DNA of 64,000 bases from Rhodopseudomonas sp. (GCA_016124795.1 WGNB01000022.1:1-64000); one strand, 5' to 3'; shown: positions 53,294-61,913, counted from the stretch's first letter. Translations and numbers: made by a program. Notes: generated by a model from the letters alone, not told the origin.

Positions 53294-54790
53294 ATGGCTG
53301 ACTATTATCCCCTGATCGCCCGTGCTGTTGCCGGCCTCGACAAGAATTCGGGCGAGAACCGTCGCGCCCTTTATGAGCGCGCGCGTTCGGCATTGGTCAA
53401 TCAATTGCGCGGAGTCGATCCGCCGCTCGACGAATCCGAGATCACGCGCGAGCGCCTGGCGCTGGAAGACGCGATCCGCCGCCTGGAGGCCGAGTCCGTC
53501 AAGCGGCCGCGGACCGAATCGCCGCCTCACGACGATCAGCCGGCCCAGCCCGACACCTCTCATCCCGTGGAAACGCCACGTCAGCCGCCGCAAGCCACCG
53601 GTGGCGAGGAGCGTCCGTCGCTGCGCCAGCAGGCGATGCGTGAATTCCGGAGCACCGTGGCCGAGGCCGAAGGCCTGGGCGAAGCTTCGGCGGTGGCCAA
53701 GCGTTCGGCGCGCGCGGCCTACGATGACGTTCAGGGTTACGACACCCCGGGCTATGAGCCGCGAGCGGAGCAGAATCGGCCGGCCGCCGCTCGTCACGAT
53801 GTCGCGCGTCACGACACGGCGGCGCATGATGAAGCCTATGGCCATGCCGGCGCCGCCGAGGATCATTATTTCGAACCGCCCGCCGACGATCACTACGACG
53901 CGGGCGGTTACGAGCCGCCGCCGGAGCCGCCGGCCGGTCATGAGGAGTGGCATCCGCCGGCCGCAGCCGACCATCTCCCCGACGAGGCCGAGGTCTATCA
54001 TGGTCCGCCGCGCGACTACCGGCGGATCGCCAAGTTGGCGGCGATGGCTTTCGGCGCCGTCATTGTGCTGATCCTGGCGGTCTGGCAGGGCGGCGCTTTG
54101 TTGTCGGCGGTGACCCACACCGTCGCCAGCCTGACCACCGCGCCGGCGCCGGTCAAACCGAAGGTGGCGAGCGACACGACCACCCAGCGCAAGATTACCG
54201 ACCGCATCGGCTCCAGCGATAGCGGCGGCGCGAACGCGCCGAGCGCGGCGGTGGCGCAGAAGGTCGTGCTTTACGACGAAGACCCGAGCGATCCGAAGGG
54301 CAAGCGTTATGTCGGTTCGGCGGTCTGGCGCACCGAGACGGTGTCGCCGGGGCCGGGCCTGGCGCCTGAACTGGCGGTGCGCGCTGACGTCGAGATTCCC
54401 GAACGGCGTCTGCGCATGACCTGGTCGTTGCGGCGGAATACCGACAAGGCGCTGCCGGCGAGTCACACCATAGAGATCATGTTCACCTTGCCGGCCGACT
54501 TCGCCGAAGGCGGTATCAACAACGTGCCCGGCGTGTTGATGAAGCAGGACGAGCAGGCCCGCGGCGTGCCACTCGCCGGTCTGGCGGTCAAGGTCACCAA
54601 CGGTTATTTCCTGATCGGCCTGTCGTCGGTCAGCGTCGACCTGCAACGTAATATTCAATTGCTGAAAGAGCGCGACTGGTTCGACATTCCGATCGTTTAT
54701 ACCAGCGGCAAGCGCGGTATTCTCGCGGTCGAAAAAGGCACGCCCGGCGCCCGCGCCTTCGAGGAAGCCTTCCGCGCCTGGGGGCAGTAG
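53294..54790 (+). CDS. Hypothetical membrane-anchored protein downstream of purA
   Basis: Protein of 498 residues. The N-terminal helical domain (about 1-75: MADYYPLIARAVAGLDKNSGENRRALYERARSALV) precedes a disordered region rich in Pro, His, Asp and Tyr (about 76-235). One transmembrane helix (about 247-270, AAMAFGAVIVLILAVWQGGALL) leads to a folded C-terminal domain (about 320-498). It is therefore cytoplasmic at the N-terminus and periplasmic at the C-terminus. I recall the N-terminal domain as recurrent beside purA in Hyphomicrobiales. No enzyme motif; function unknown. Confidence 0.75.
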   Translation: MADYYPLIARAVAGLDKNSGENRRALYERARSALVNQLRGVDPPLDESEITRERLALEDAIRRLEAESVKRPRTESPPHDDQPAQPDTSHPVETPRQPPQATGGEERPSLRQQAMREFRSTVAEAEGLGEASAVAKRSARAAYDDVQGYDTPGYEPRAEQNRPAAARHDVARHDTAAHDEAYGHAGAAEDHYFEPPADDHYDAGGYEPPPEPPAGHEEWHPPAAADHLPDEAEVYHGPPRDYRRIAKLAAMAFGAVIVLILAVWQGGALLSAVTHTVASLTTAPAPVKPKVASDTTTQRKITDRIGSSDSGGANAPSAAVAQKVVLYDEDPSDPKGKRYVGSAVWRTETVSPGPGLAPELAVRADVEIPERRLRMTWSLRRNTDKALPASHTIEIMFTLPADFAEGGINNVPGVLMKQDEQARGVPLAGLAVKVTNGYFLIGLSSVSVDLQRNIQLLKERDWFDIPIVYTSGKRGILAVEKGTPGARAFEEAFRAWGQ

Positions 54791-55019
54791 CGCCCTTCTT
54801 TTCGTTCGAATCTGGCGCGTTACGGTCCGCTTGAACGATTTGAAGTTGGCGGCCCGTGCGGTCGGCCTTTGGCCGGAAGCCGACGGAATGCGAATCGCGG
54901 GGCCGCGCCGGGCTCAGCGCTGCGGCCGAATGCCGTCATGATAAAGCCGTCGATTTGACCTATCGCATGGCGTGCCAGCGGCCGGTGGTTTTGATTGCCG
55001 CTCAATGATGAGGGAAATC

Positions 55020-56864
55020 ATGGCTCCTGAATCGAAAGCGGCGGACGCGCCGACGGTCGTGCCGATGCCGGCCACCACCCGTCAGGCGCGGCGCATCGAG
55101 CTCGAACCGGGGCCTGGTCCTGAGCCGGAACGCGATTCCTACGCGGTGACCGCGCTGTCCGATATCGTCGACCGCTCGACCCATGCCGCCGCTGCCCGCT
55201 TCACCGCCGGTCTGTCGCCGGCGGCATTGGCCGAAGCCTATCTCGACTGGGCGACGCATCTTGCCTTCGCCCCCGGCAAGCGGCTGCAACTGGCCGACAA
55301 GGCGTGGCGCAAGGCGACGCGGCTGGCCAATTACGCCACCCATTGCGCGCTGAAGGCTGACCCTTCCGTCGCCTGCATCGAGCCGCTGCCGCAGGATCAC
55401 CGCTTCGACGCGCCGGAGTGGAAGCAGTGGCCCTATAACCTCATCCACCAGTCGTTCCTGCTCACCCAGCAGTGGTGGTACAACGCCACGACCGGCATTC
55501 GCGGCGTCACCCCGCAGCATGAAAATGTCGTCGAATTCGCCGCCCGGCAGATGCTCGACATGATGTCGCCGGCCAATTTCCTCGCCACCAATCCCGAACT
55601 GTTGCGCCGGACGGTTGCGACCGGCGGGATGAATCTGGTGCAGGGCGCCCGCAACATGGCCGAGGACTGGGAGCGCACGGTCGGCGGCCACAAGCTGCCC
55701 GGCACCGAGAACTTCAAGGTCGGCCGCGACGTCGCGATCACACCCGGCAAGGTCGTCTATCGCAACCGGCTGATCGAGCTCATCCAGTATGAGCCTGCTA
55801 CCGCGCAGGTGCGGCCGGAGCCGGTGCTGATCGTGCCGGCCTGGATCATGAAGTATTACATCCTCGATCTGTCGCCGCATAACTCGCTGGTGAAATACCT
55901 GACCGGGCAGGGCTTCACCGTGTTCATGGTGTCGTGGAAGAACCCGACCGAGCAGGACCGCGATCTCGGCATGGAGGATTATCGCGAGCTCGGCGTCATC
56001 GCCGCGCTCGACGCGATTTCGTCGATCGTGCCGGAGCGCAAGATCCACGCCGCCGGCTATTGCATCGGCGGTACGCTGCTGTCGATCGCCGCCGCCACGA
56101 TGGCGCGCGACGGCGACGACCGGCTTAAATCGGTGACGCTGCTGGCGGCACAGACCGATTTTACCGAAGCCGGCGAACTGATGCTGTTCATCAACGAGAG
56201 CGAACTGGCCTTCCTCGAAGACCTGATGTGGGAGCAGGGCTTCCTCGACACCAAGCAGATGGCCGGTGCGTTTCAGTTGCTGCGTTCGAACGATCTGATC
56301 TGGTCGCGGATGGTGCGCAACTACATGATGGGCGAGCGCGAGCCGATGACCGACCTGATGGCCTGGAACGCCGACGCGACCCGTATGCCTTACCGGATGC
56401 ATTCGGAATATCTGCGCAAGCTGTTCCTTGACAACGATCTGGCGGAAGGCCGCTACCGCAGCGGCGGCCGGGCGGTGGCGCTGCGCGACATCACCGCGCC
56501 GATCTTCGCGGTCGGCACCGTCACCGATCACGTCGCGCCCTGGCGCTCGGTGCATAAAATTCACCTGCTCACCGACACCGACGTTACCTTCGTGCTGACC
56601 AGCGGCGGCCATAATGCCGGCATCGTCTCGGAGCCCGGCCATCCGCATCGGCACTATCAGGTGCTGACGCGGATCGATGGCGATCATTATCTCGATCGCC
56701 ATAGCTGGGAAGAGCAGGCGCCGACCAAGGACGGTTCGTGGTGGCCGGAATGGGCCGCCTGGCTCGGCGAGCGCTCCGGCGCACCGGTCGCGCCGCCGCC
56801 GATGGGAAGCGCGGTCTGTCCGGCGCTGGCCGACGCGCCCGGCCGTTACGTGCTGGCGGACTGA
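55020..56864 (+). CDS. phaC: Class I poly(3-hydroxyalkanoate) synthase
   Basis: Polymerises hydroxyacyl-CoA into PHA storage granules. 614 residues. The catalytic triad is Cys348 (GYCIGGT, lipase-box-like), Asp503 (TDHVAPW) and His531 (GGHNAG). The N-terminal domain with LADKAWRKATRLANYATHCAL and FVMVSWKNPT-like FTVFMVSWKNPTEQDR is conserved. The ATG at 55020 has AGGG five bases upstream, and starts at 55005 and 55008 are alternatives. phaA, phaB and phasin genes are not adjacent, so the PHA genes are dispersed in this genome. Confidence 0.95.
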   Translation: MAPESKAADAPTVVPMPATTRQARRIELEPGPGPEPERDSYAVTALSDIVDRSTHAAAARFTAGLSPAALAEAYLDWATHLAFAPGKRLQLADKAWRKATRLANYATHCALKADPSVACIEPLPQDHRFDAPEWKQWPYNLIHQSFLLTQQWWYNATTGIRGVTPQHENVVEFAARQMLDMMSPANFLATNPELLRRTVATGGMNLVQGARNMAEDWERTVGGHKLPGTENFKVGRDVAITPGKVVYRNRLIELIQYEPATAQVRPEPVLIVPAWIMKYYILDLSPHNSLVKYLTGQGFTVFMVSWKNPTEQDRDLGMEDYRELGVIAALDAISSIVPERKIHAAGYCIGGTLLSIAAATMARDGDDRLKSVTLLAAQTDFTEAGELMLFINESELAFLEDLMWEQGFLDTKQMAGAFQLLRSNDLIWSRMVRNYMMGEREPMTDLMAWNADATRMPYRMHSEYLRKLFLDNDLAEGRYRSGGRAVALRDITAPIFAVGTVTDHVAPWRSVHKIHLLTDTDVTFVLTSGGHNAGIVSEPGHPHRHYQVLTRIDGDHYLDRHSWEEQAPTKDGSWWPEWAAWLGERSGAPVAPPPMGSAVCPALADAPGRYVLAD

Positions 56865-56889
56865 CGCCGTCGCCGGACAAGCCCCGGGG

Positions 56890-57774
56890 CTATTTGGCCC
56901 AGGGGAACAGCACCGCCGGGAAATCGGCCGCCGAGCGCCGCGTCTTGTCGTCGGCGCGATAGGTCGGGCGTGGGCTGTCGTCGGCCACCACCAGCTTGCG
57001 ATAGAGATGCCAGGTGGCGTGGCCGAGGATCGGCACCACGACCGTTAGTCCGACGAACAGCGGCAGCGAGCCGACGACCAGCAGCGCCGCGACGATCAGG
57101 CCCCACAGCGCCATGGTCATCGGGTTCTTCGCGACGGCGCGGATCGAGGTGACCAGCGCCAGCGCCGCGCCGACGTCGCGGTCGAGCAGCAGCGGGAACG
57201 ACACCACGCTGATGGTCAGTACGACGATGGCGAAGACGAGGCCGACCAGATTTCCGGCGACGATCAGGTGCCAGCCGGCGGCGGTGGTAAACACATCATG
57301 CAGGAAGGCGGTCGGCGAAGCCGGCGGCGCGTAGCCGAAGTCGGCGATATAGATCGCGTTGGCCGCCGCCATCCACAGCGCGAAGACCAGCGCGAGCAGA
57401 AGGGCCAGCGCGACGATGCCGCCGATCGAGGACGAGCGCAGTACGTCGAAGGCGTGCGACGCCGAATTGTCGAGACCGGCCTCGCGTCGCCGGCTGAGTT
57501 CGTAAAGGCCGAGCCCGGCCACCGGGCCGATTAGCGCGAAGCCGGTCGCCAGCGGATAGAGCAAAGGCAGCACGGCATAGCCGAACGCCAGCCGCGCGGT
57601 CAGAAGACCAACGATCGGATAGATCAGGCATAGAAACATCGCGTGGGTCGGCATCGCCTGAAAGTCGCGCGCGCCGAGCCGCAAGGCATCCTTGATATCG
57701 GCAAAGCCGATGCGCCGGACCTGCGGTTCGGCCGTACTGATGCCGGCGCCGAGAATGATATGCGAATGCGTCAT
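56890..57774 (-). CDS. DUF2189 domain-containing integral membrane protein
   Basis: Membrane protein of 294 residues with about six helices. The family N-terminus VRRIGFADIKDALRLGARDFQAMPTHAMF is recognisable. Hydrophobic segments include LCLIYPIVGLLTARLAFGY, GGIVALALLLALVFALWMAAANAIY and MALWGLIVAALLVVGSLPLFVGL. The ATG at 57774 follows AGGAGG at seven bases. Function unknown. It converges with phaC. Confidence 0.88.
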   Translation of the reverse strand: MTHSHIILGAGISTAEPQVRRIGFADIKDALRLGARDFQAMPTHAMFLCLIYPIVGLLTARLAFGYAVLPLLYPLATGFALIGPVAGLGLYELSRRREAGLDNSASHAFDVLRSSSIGGIVALALLLALVFALWMAAANAIYIADFGYAPPASPTAFLHDVFTTAAGWHLIVAGNLVGLVFAIVVLTISVVSFPLLLDRDVGAALALVTSIRAVAKNPMTMALWGLIVAALLVVGSLPLFVGLTVVVPILGHATWHLYRKLVVADDSPRPTYRADDKTRRSAADFPAVLFPWAK

Positions 57775-58093
57775 GAGCAAGCCTCCTGAATCACGTTCAG
57801 GCTGCCGCGGCGTCGCTCCCGACCTTCGCCAGTTATCGTTCAGCTCAGGTCATTTCCTGCCACGAGCCTGCGTCGACGCTACCATGAATTGCGGGCGGCC
57901 CGCGTTCACGTTTTCGCGCCCCGGCTGTGTCAGCTCCGTGTCGGTTCCATGCCGGTTCCGGCGCGGCCCGCTCGCGAAGTGTTGACTTGGTCGGCACCGC
58001 CGCCGCTGGCTAAGTCAGCGTCCCGACAACGGCAATCCCGATCTGCTTCCGCGGCGGTTTCAGGAATTTGCGGCAGACAGAGGATTTCCGGCA
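57775..58093. other. Divergent intergenic region, DUF2189 / symporter
   Basis: About 320 bases; no operator, hairpin or extra gene could be supported. It should contain promoters for both flanking genes. Confidence 0.4.
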
Positions 58094-59518
58094 TTGACCG
58101 ACGACGTACAGGCTTATGCGCTGATCGGCGTGACGCTTCTGGTGATCGCCGCGAGCTTCATGATGTCGGGCCGGCACAGCAGCATTGGCGGATTTTTCGA
58201 TGGTCACGACGAGGCCGGCCGGCCGCCCGGCCTGTGGACGCTGGTCCTGAGTCAGGTCACGACCTGGATCTTTGCGCGGTCGCTGTTGAATGCCGCGATC
58301 CTCGGCTACTACTACGGCATCGCCGGCACGCTCGCCTACACCGCCTATTACGCCAGTTTTCTGACCGGCTGGCTGTTCGTCGATGGCATCCGGTTTCGCG
58401 ACGGCGCCGGTTCGATTCACAATTACCTGCGCGTGCGTTTCGGCCGCGTCGGCGTCGGTTGTTTCAATCTGGTGATCGGCCTGCGCCTGCTGTCGGAGGT
58501 CTTCGCCAATCTGCTGGCGGTCGGTTTGATCTTCGATGGCTTGTTGCCGGGCACTCATGCCGGCCAGATCGCCGTGGTCGGTCTGGCGCTGCTCGGCCTC
58601 GGCTACTCCGCGATGGGTGGCCTGCGCGCGTCGCTGCACACCGATGTGATGCAGATGCTGGTGTTCCTGGTTGTCTTCGCGATCACGTTTGGCGCGCTGG
58701 TGTCGCTCGACGGCTTCTCGTTTGCCGCGGTCCTCACCGCGCCGGGGATCGCCGGGCCGGGGCCCGGCTGGATGCTGCTCGCGGTCGCCGGACTACAGGT
58801 GTTTTCCTATCCGGCGCATGATCCGGTGATGACGGATCGCGGATTTCTCGCCGACCGCGCCACGACGGCGCGGAGCTTCCTGCACGCCTTCTGGATTTCG
58901 GCGCTTTGCATCTTCGGCTTCGGTCTGCTCGGCGTTCATGCCGGGCTGGTGGCGTCGCCGGGCGAAGCCATGCAGGCGGTCTGGGTGCGTCTGTTTCCGC
59001 CGGCGGTTCTGATCTGTCTCAACGCCGCGCTGATCATCTCGGCGCTTTCGACGCTGGACAGCGCGCTGGCGTCGGCGGCGCGGCTGGCCATTCGCGACAT
59101 GGGACTGGCGGCGGCAACAGTCGCCAATGGCCGGATCGCGATGGCCTTGTTCATGCTGGGCGGCGTCATCATGCTGCTCGCCAACGTCACCAATCTTTAC
59201 GCCGCGACGGCGGTGTCCGGCACCGCGTCGATGTTTCTGGCGCCGGTGCTGTTCTTCAACATTCTTGGCACGGCGCGGGGGGTGCCGCTGTGGTCTTATG
59301 CGGTGAGTTTCGCGGCGTCGTTCGGCGGCGCGTTGCTTTATTTGTTTATCGAGGCGCAGGCCGATTGGGCGATGGCCTTGATCGGGGGCGTGCAAAAATA
59401 CACCGCGCTGTTCTGGATCTGCGCGGTCGCGATGATCGTCGGCAACGCGGCCTTTGCCGTCGGTCTGGCGTTACGTCCGGCGGCGTCGCAACGCGCGAGA
59501 GCGGCGCGCTCCGCGTAA
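58094..59518 (+). CDS. Sodium:solute symporter family protein
   Basis: Inner-membrane secondary transporter of 474 residues with about 12-13 helices, SSF fold. Segments such as YYYGIAGTLAYTAYYASFLTGWLFVD, LGYSAMGGLRASLHTDVMQMLVF (the typical family core) and ALIISALSTLDSALASAARLAIRD are characteristic. Start is TTG at 58094 with AGAGGA nine bases upstream. A partner histidine kinase or small subunit is not adjacent, so a standalone uptake system is likely. The substrate is unknown. Confidence 0.88.
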   Translation: MTDDVQAYALIGVTLLVIAASFMMSGRHSSIGGFFDGHDEAGRPPGLWTLVLSQVTTWIFARSLLNAAILGYYYGIAGTLAYTAYYASFLTGWLFVDGIRFRDGAGSIHNYLRVRFGRVGVGCFNLVIGLRLLSEVFANLLAVGLIFDGLLPGTHAGQIAVVGLALLGLGYSAMGGLRASLHTDVMQMLVFLVVFAITFGALVSLDGFSFAAVLTAPGIAGPGPGWMLLAVAGLQVFSYPAHDPVMTDRGFLADRATTARSFLHAFWISALCIFGFGLLGVHAGLVASPGEAMQAVWVRLFPPAVLICLNAALIISALSTLDSALASAARLAIRDMGLAAATVANGRIAMALFMLGGVIMLLANVTNLYAATAVSGTASMFLAPVLFFNILGTARGVPLWSYAVSFAASFGGALLYLFIEAQADWAMALIGGVQKYTALFWICAVAMIVGNAAFAVGLALRPAASQRARAARSA

Positions 59519-59760
59519 CGACAGCTCCAGTTTCTTGTCATCCCCGCGCAGGCGGGGTGTTGTTGTAGGCCGCGACGATGCTGTGGAAGCGCGCGTTCGG
59601 CAGAGCGGCAAGGTCGGCCTTGCGCGGCGAGGCCATGGCCGCACACCTCAAGCATCGTCATTCCGGGGCTGGCGAAGCCAGAACCCGGAGTCCAGACGGG
59701 TTGTCATGCGCTTCTGGATTCCGGGTTCGCGCTTGCAGCGCGCCCCGGCATAACGGCGAA
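59519..59760. other. Gene-free stretch with repeats after symporter
   Basis: Contains a partial CCCGCGCAGGCGGGG element near 59542-59558 and a complete palindromic repeat at 59658-59757. No gene. Confidence 0.5.
59658..59757. repeat. Palindromic repeat, same family as 46982-47097
   Basis: CGTCATTCCGGGGCTGGC at the left, AACCCGGAGTCCAGA, then inverted TCTGGATTCCGGGTTCGCG and CGCCCCGGCATAACG at the right. Long imperfect palindrome with internal hairpins. Confidence 0.75.
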
Positions 59761-59769
59761 TTAAATTTC

Positions 59770-59798
59770 TTGACAACATTCCTATATAGGACTATAAG
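59770..59798 (+). promoter_or_regulatory. Near-consensus sigma-70 promoter
   Basis: TTGACA (59770-59775), exactly 17 bases of spacer, TATAAG (59793-59798). Such a perfect -35 with optimal spacing is the clearest promoter in the window. Transcription would start near 59805 and read into the hairpin-rich block. Confidence 0.75.
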
Positions 59799-59804
59799 CA
59801 CGCC

Positions 59805-60307
59805 ATCCCGCCCCATCGAAGGGGTATCTGCGCAAGCATCTTCAGATGCGGGGCGGGGAGCGGTGGCCGGAACGGGGGCGTCGGAGATGCGGCGCAACTT
59901 CCCCCTCCGGCGGTCCAAGCCGCATCGTCCCGGCGCGCCGACCGCGCGTCGCCGGGTCCCGCTGATGGCGATCTGCAAGCACGGTCAGAGTGCCCGATAT
60001 GAACGCCTGGACCCATAGCGGTGGATAGGCCGGCCTGCCGTAAGGGAGGCGGCCTGAAACGGGACGTCCACCGGGGGCGATACGGAGCAAACCTGACAAA
60101 CACCGCGCGCGGGACGCCAGGATGATGGCGGACTTGCGGCACTATCACCACTCGACAAGCCTCGATGTCGCGAGGCGTCGAGGCCCGTGGGTCCTTCGGA
60201 CCCCTGGCGTTCCGCGCGCCCTTCGTTTCCGGCAAGGGCGACTGACTGAAGACGACGGCGTTCCCCGCGCCGGTCAAGAACAGGGGCGGCGGAGCCATGC
60301 CTGTTTT
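59805..60307 (+). ncRNA. Candidate structured RNA of about 500 nt
   Basis: Block without a credible gene, directly after a strong promoter. It is built of consecutive inverted repeats: CCCGCCCC/GGGGCGGG (59807-59857), GATGCGGC/GCCGCATC (59886-59926), CCCGGCG/CGCCGGG (59929-59956), AGGCCG/CGGCCT (60027-60055), CCTCGA/TCGAGG (60160-60183), GGGTCC/GGACCC (60189-60203) and AACAGG/CCTGTT (60279-60305) before TTTT. It lacks the conserved signatures I know of RNase P RNA (GAGGAAAGTCC) and tmRNA (tag sequence, T-loop). Identity and exact ends are unknown. Short open frames on both strands look like shadows. Confidence 0.55.
60279..60307 (+). terminator. Terminator-like hairpin at 3' end of structured block
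   Basis: AACAGG (60279-60284) pairs with CCTGTT (60300-60305) around an inner GGC/GCC pair, ending in TTTT. Confidence 0.45.
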
Positions 60308-60389
60308 GGGTCGCATCCGCTTAAGACGAACCAGACCTAAAGAGGAGCCATGCGATCCACGCAGCGCTGGCCCCAGTCCGCTGTCGACG

Positions 60390-60403
60390 TTGACATAGGT
60401 CAA
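60390..60403. promoter_or_regulatory. FNR/FixK-type box upstream of DUF6455 gene
   Basis: TTGAC ATAG GTCAA is a perfect inverted repeat matching TTGA-N6-TCAA, 67 bases before the ATG. Suggests oxygen- or nitric-oxide-responsive control. Confidence 0.55.
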
Positions 60404-60430
60404 AGGCGGCCGACGGCGATCGGTATCGAA

Positions 60431-60454
60431 TGTAACCAAATAATCGGGGTTACA
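60431..60454. promoter_or_regulatory. Perfect inverted repeat TGTAACC-N10-GGTTACA
   Basis: Arms at 60431-60437 and 60448-60454, ending 16 bases before the DUF6455 start and overlapping its probable transcription start. Could be an operator or an mRNA hairpin near the ribosome binding site. Confidence 0.5.
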
Positions 60455-60469
60455 TTGAGGGGAATCGCC

Positions 60470-60886
60470 ATGTCCTTATCCGTTGCCAAATCATCCCGTT
60501 CTCCGCTCGCGGTCATGGCGCAATGGTGGCGCGACTGGACCGGCGGTCCGGTCAGTCAGGACAGCGACGAGGCGGCGCGCATCGCGCATGATGTCAATGT
60601 CACCAGTTTCGAACTTGAACGGCTGAACCGCCTCGGGCCGCACGCCGCCGACCTGATGGAGGTGCGCATGGCGCAACTCGATCTCGACCGCGACGAAGTC
60701 GCCCGTCTTGAGCCCGGCGTATTGCAGGACATGCAACGGGTCTGCTCGTTCTGCGCCAGCCACAAGCGTTGCAGCCGCGACGTCGCGCGCGATCCGGCCG
60801 ATACGATCTGGAAAAGCTATTGCCCCAACATCGGGACCTTCGAAGCGCTCGACGCGCGGCCGTGGGAAACGCGCCGCGAGTGGTAG
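60470..60886 (+). CDS. DUF6455 family protein with four-cysteine C-terminus
   Basis: Protein of 138 residues without signal peptide. The C-terminal DUF6455-like pattern VCSFCASHKRC...SYCPN gives Cys92, Cys95, Cys101 and Cys118, probably a metal or Fe-S site. The helical N-terminal half has DLMEVRMAQLDLDRDEVARLEPGVLQDMQR. The ATG at 60470 follows AGGGGA at six bases. An in-frame ATG at 60350 also has AGAGGAG before it, which would give a 178-residue protein, but that would place the FNR-type box inside the gene. Function unknown; redox or metal role suggested by the regulatory site. Confidence 0.82.
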   Translation: MSLSVAKSSRSPLAVMAQWWRDWTGGPVSQDSDEAARIAHDVNVTSFELERLNRLGPHAADLMEVRMAQLDLDRDEVARLEPGVLQDMQRVCSFCASHKRCSRDVARDPADTIWKSYCPNIGTFEALDARPWETRREW

Positions 60887-60937
60887 CGCGTCGCCGGCGA
60901 TCGCGCCGTGGAGCACAGCCTTGAAGCACATATGAAA

Positions 60938-60961
60938 ATGGCCGGGATCGCTCCCGGCCAT
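60938..60961. terminator. Bidirectional terminator between DUF6455 gene and rpoH
   Basis: ATGGCCGGGA (60938-60947) and TCCCGGCCAT (60952-60961) form a perfect 10-bp stem with a 4-nt loop. It is followed by TTTTCAT on the minus strand and TCTTATTC on the plus strand, between convergent genes. Confidence 0.85.
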
Positions 60962-60989
60962 TCTTATTCGATGATGGGTTTCGCGCCGG

Positions 60990-61913
60990 TCAGTGCATCG
61001 ACGCCTGCGCGGCAATCGCCGCCGGCTGGGCCTTGGGCTGTTCGAGCGCGGCGATCGACGACTTGACCGCCTTCTGCACCTTCTCGAAAGCCCGCACCTC
61101 GATCTGGCGCACGCGCTCGCGCGACACGCCGAACTCGGCGGCCAGGTCTTCCAGCGTCACCGGATCGTCGGCCAGGCGGCGCGCCTCGAAGATCCGCCGT
61201 TCGCGGTCGTTGAGCACGTCGAGCGCCGAGATCAGCGCGTGATGGCGGTTGTCGCTTTCCTCGCTGTCGGCGAGAACGCGCTCCTGGCTCGGCGCATCGT
61301 CGACCAGCCAGTCCTGCCATTCGCCGCTTTCGCCGTCGTCACGGATCGAGGCGTTGAGCGAGGCGTCGCCGCCGAGCCGGCGGTTCATGTCGACGACATC
61401 CTGCTCAGTGACGCCGAGCCGGGTCGCGATCAGTGACACCTGATCGGGCTTCAGATCGCCTTCTTCCAGCGCCGAGATCTTGCTCTTGGCCTTGCGCAGG
61501 TTGAAGAACAGCTTCTTCTGGTTGGCGGTGGTGCCCATCTTCACCAGCGACCACGAACGCAGGATGTACTCCTGGATCGCCGCCTTGATCCACCACATCG
61601 CATAGGTGGCGAGCCGGAAGCCCTTTTCCGGTTCGAAGCGCTTGACCGCCTGCATCAGGCCGACATTGCCTTCCGAGACGACTTCGGAAATCGGCAGGCC
61701 GTAACCGCGATAGCCCATGGCGATCTTGGCGACGAGACGGAGATGGCTGGTGACGAGCTGGTGCGCGGCTTCACGATCGCCGTGCTCGCGCCATTGGCGC
61801 GCCAGTGTGTATTCCTGCTTCGGCTCCAGCATCGGGAACCGGCGGATTTCTTCGAGGTAATGAGACAGTCCAGTTTCGGCACTCAGTGCCGGCATCGTGG
61901 CAGAACGGGCCAT
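60990..61913 (-). CDS. rpoH: RNA polymerase heat-shock sigma factor RpoH
   Basis: Sigma-32 of 307 residues directing RNA polymerase to heat-shock promoters. Region 2 is LVTSHLRLVAKIAMGYRGYGLPISEVVSEGNVGLMQAVKRFEP, followed by the tryptophan-rich TYAMWWIKAAIQEYILRSWSLVK. The RpoH box QKKLFFNLR (132-140) is diagnostic. Region 4 helix-turn-helix is near 255-285 (VTLEDLAAEFGVSRERVRQIE). The ATG at 61913 has AAGGAGGG eight bases upstream. The 5' region contains a CtrA-type TTAA-N7-TTAAC site. Several rhizobia have multiple rpoH copies; which one this is cannot be told. Confidence 0.95.
   Translation of the reverse strand: MARSATMPALSAETGLSHYLEEIRRFPMLEPKQEYTLARQWREHGDREAAHQLVTSHLRLVAKIAMGYRGYGLPISEVVSEGNVGLMQAVKRFEPEKGFRLATYAMWWIKAAIQEYILRSWSLVKMGTTANQKKLFFNLRKAKSKISALEEGDLKPDQVSLIATRLGVTEQDVVDMNRRLGGDASLNASIRDDGESGEWQDWLVDDAPSQERVLADSEESDNRHHALISALDVLNDRERRIFEARRLADDPVTLEDLAAEFGVSRERVRQIEVRAFEKVQKAVKSSIAALEQPKAQPAAIAAQASMH

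Noticed and set aside
51851-54658. 935-codon minus-strand open frame opposite purA and its neighbour
   Set aside because: Spans two real genes in reverse with Arg/His/Asp-rich composition typical of antisense GC-rich frames.
59805-60307. RNase P RNA or tmRNA as identity of the structured block
   Set aside because: GAGGAAAGTCC and other RNase P core sequences are absent; no tmRNA tag or T-loop sequence is visible.
59792-60439. 215-codon minus-strand open frame over the structured block, and a 72-codon plus-strand frame at 60122-60340
   Set aside because: Arg/Pro-rich, no ribosome binding site for the minus frame, and composition follows the inverted repeats; better explained as shadows of an RNA gene.
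60350-60469. Upstream ATG at 60350 with AGAGGAG as start of the DUF6455 protein
   Set aside because: It would place an FNR-type palindrome and another perfect inverted repeat inside coding sequence; the ATG at 60470 also has a good ribosome binding site. Not fully excluded.
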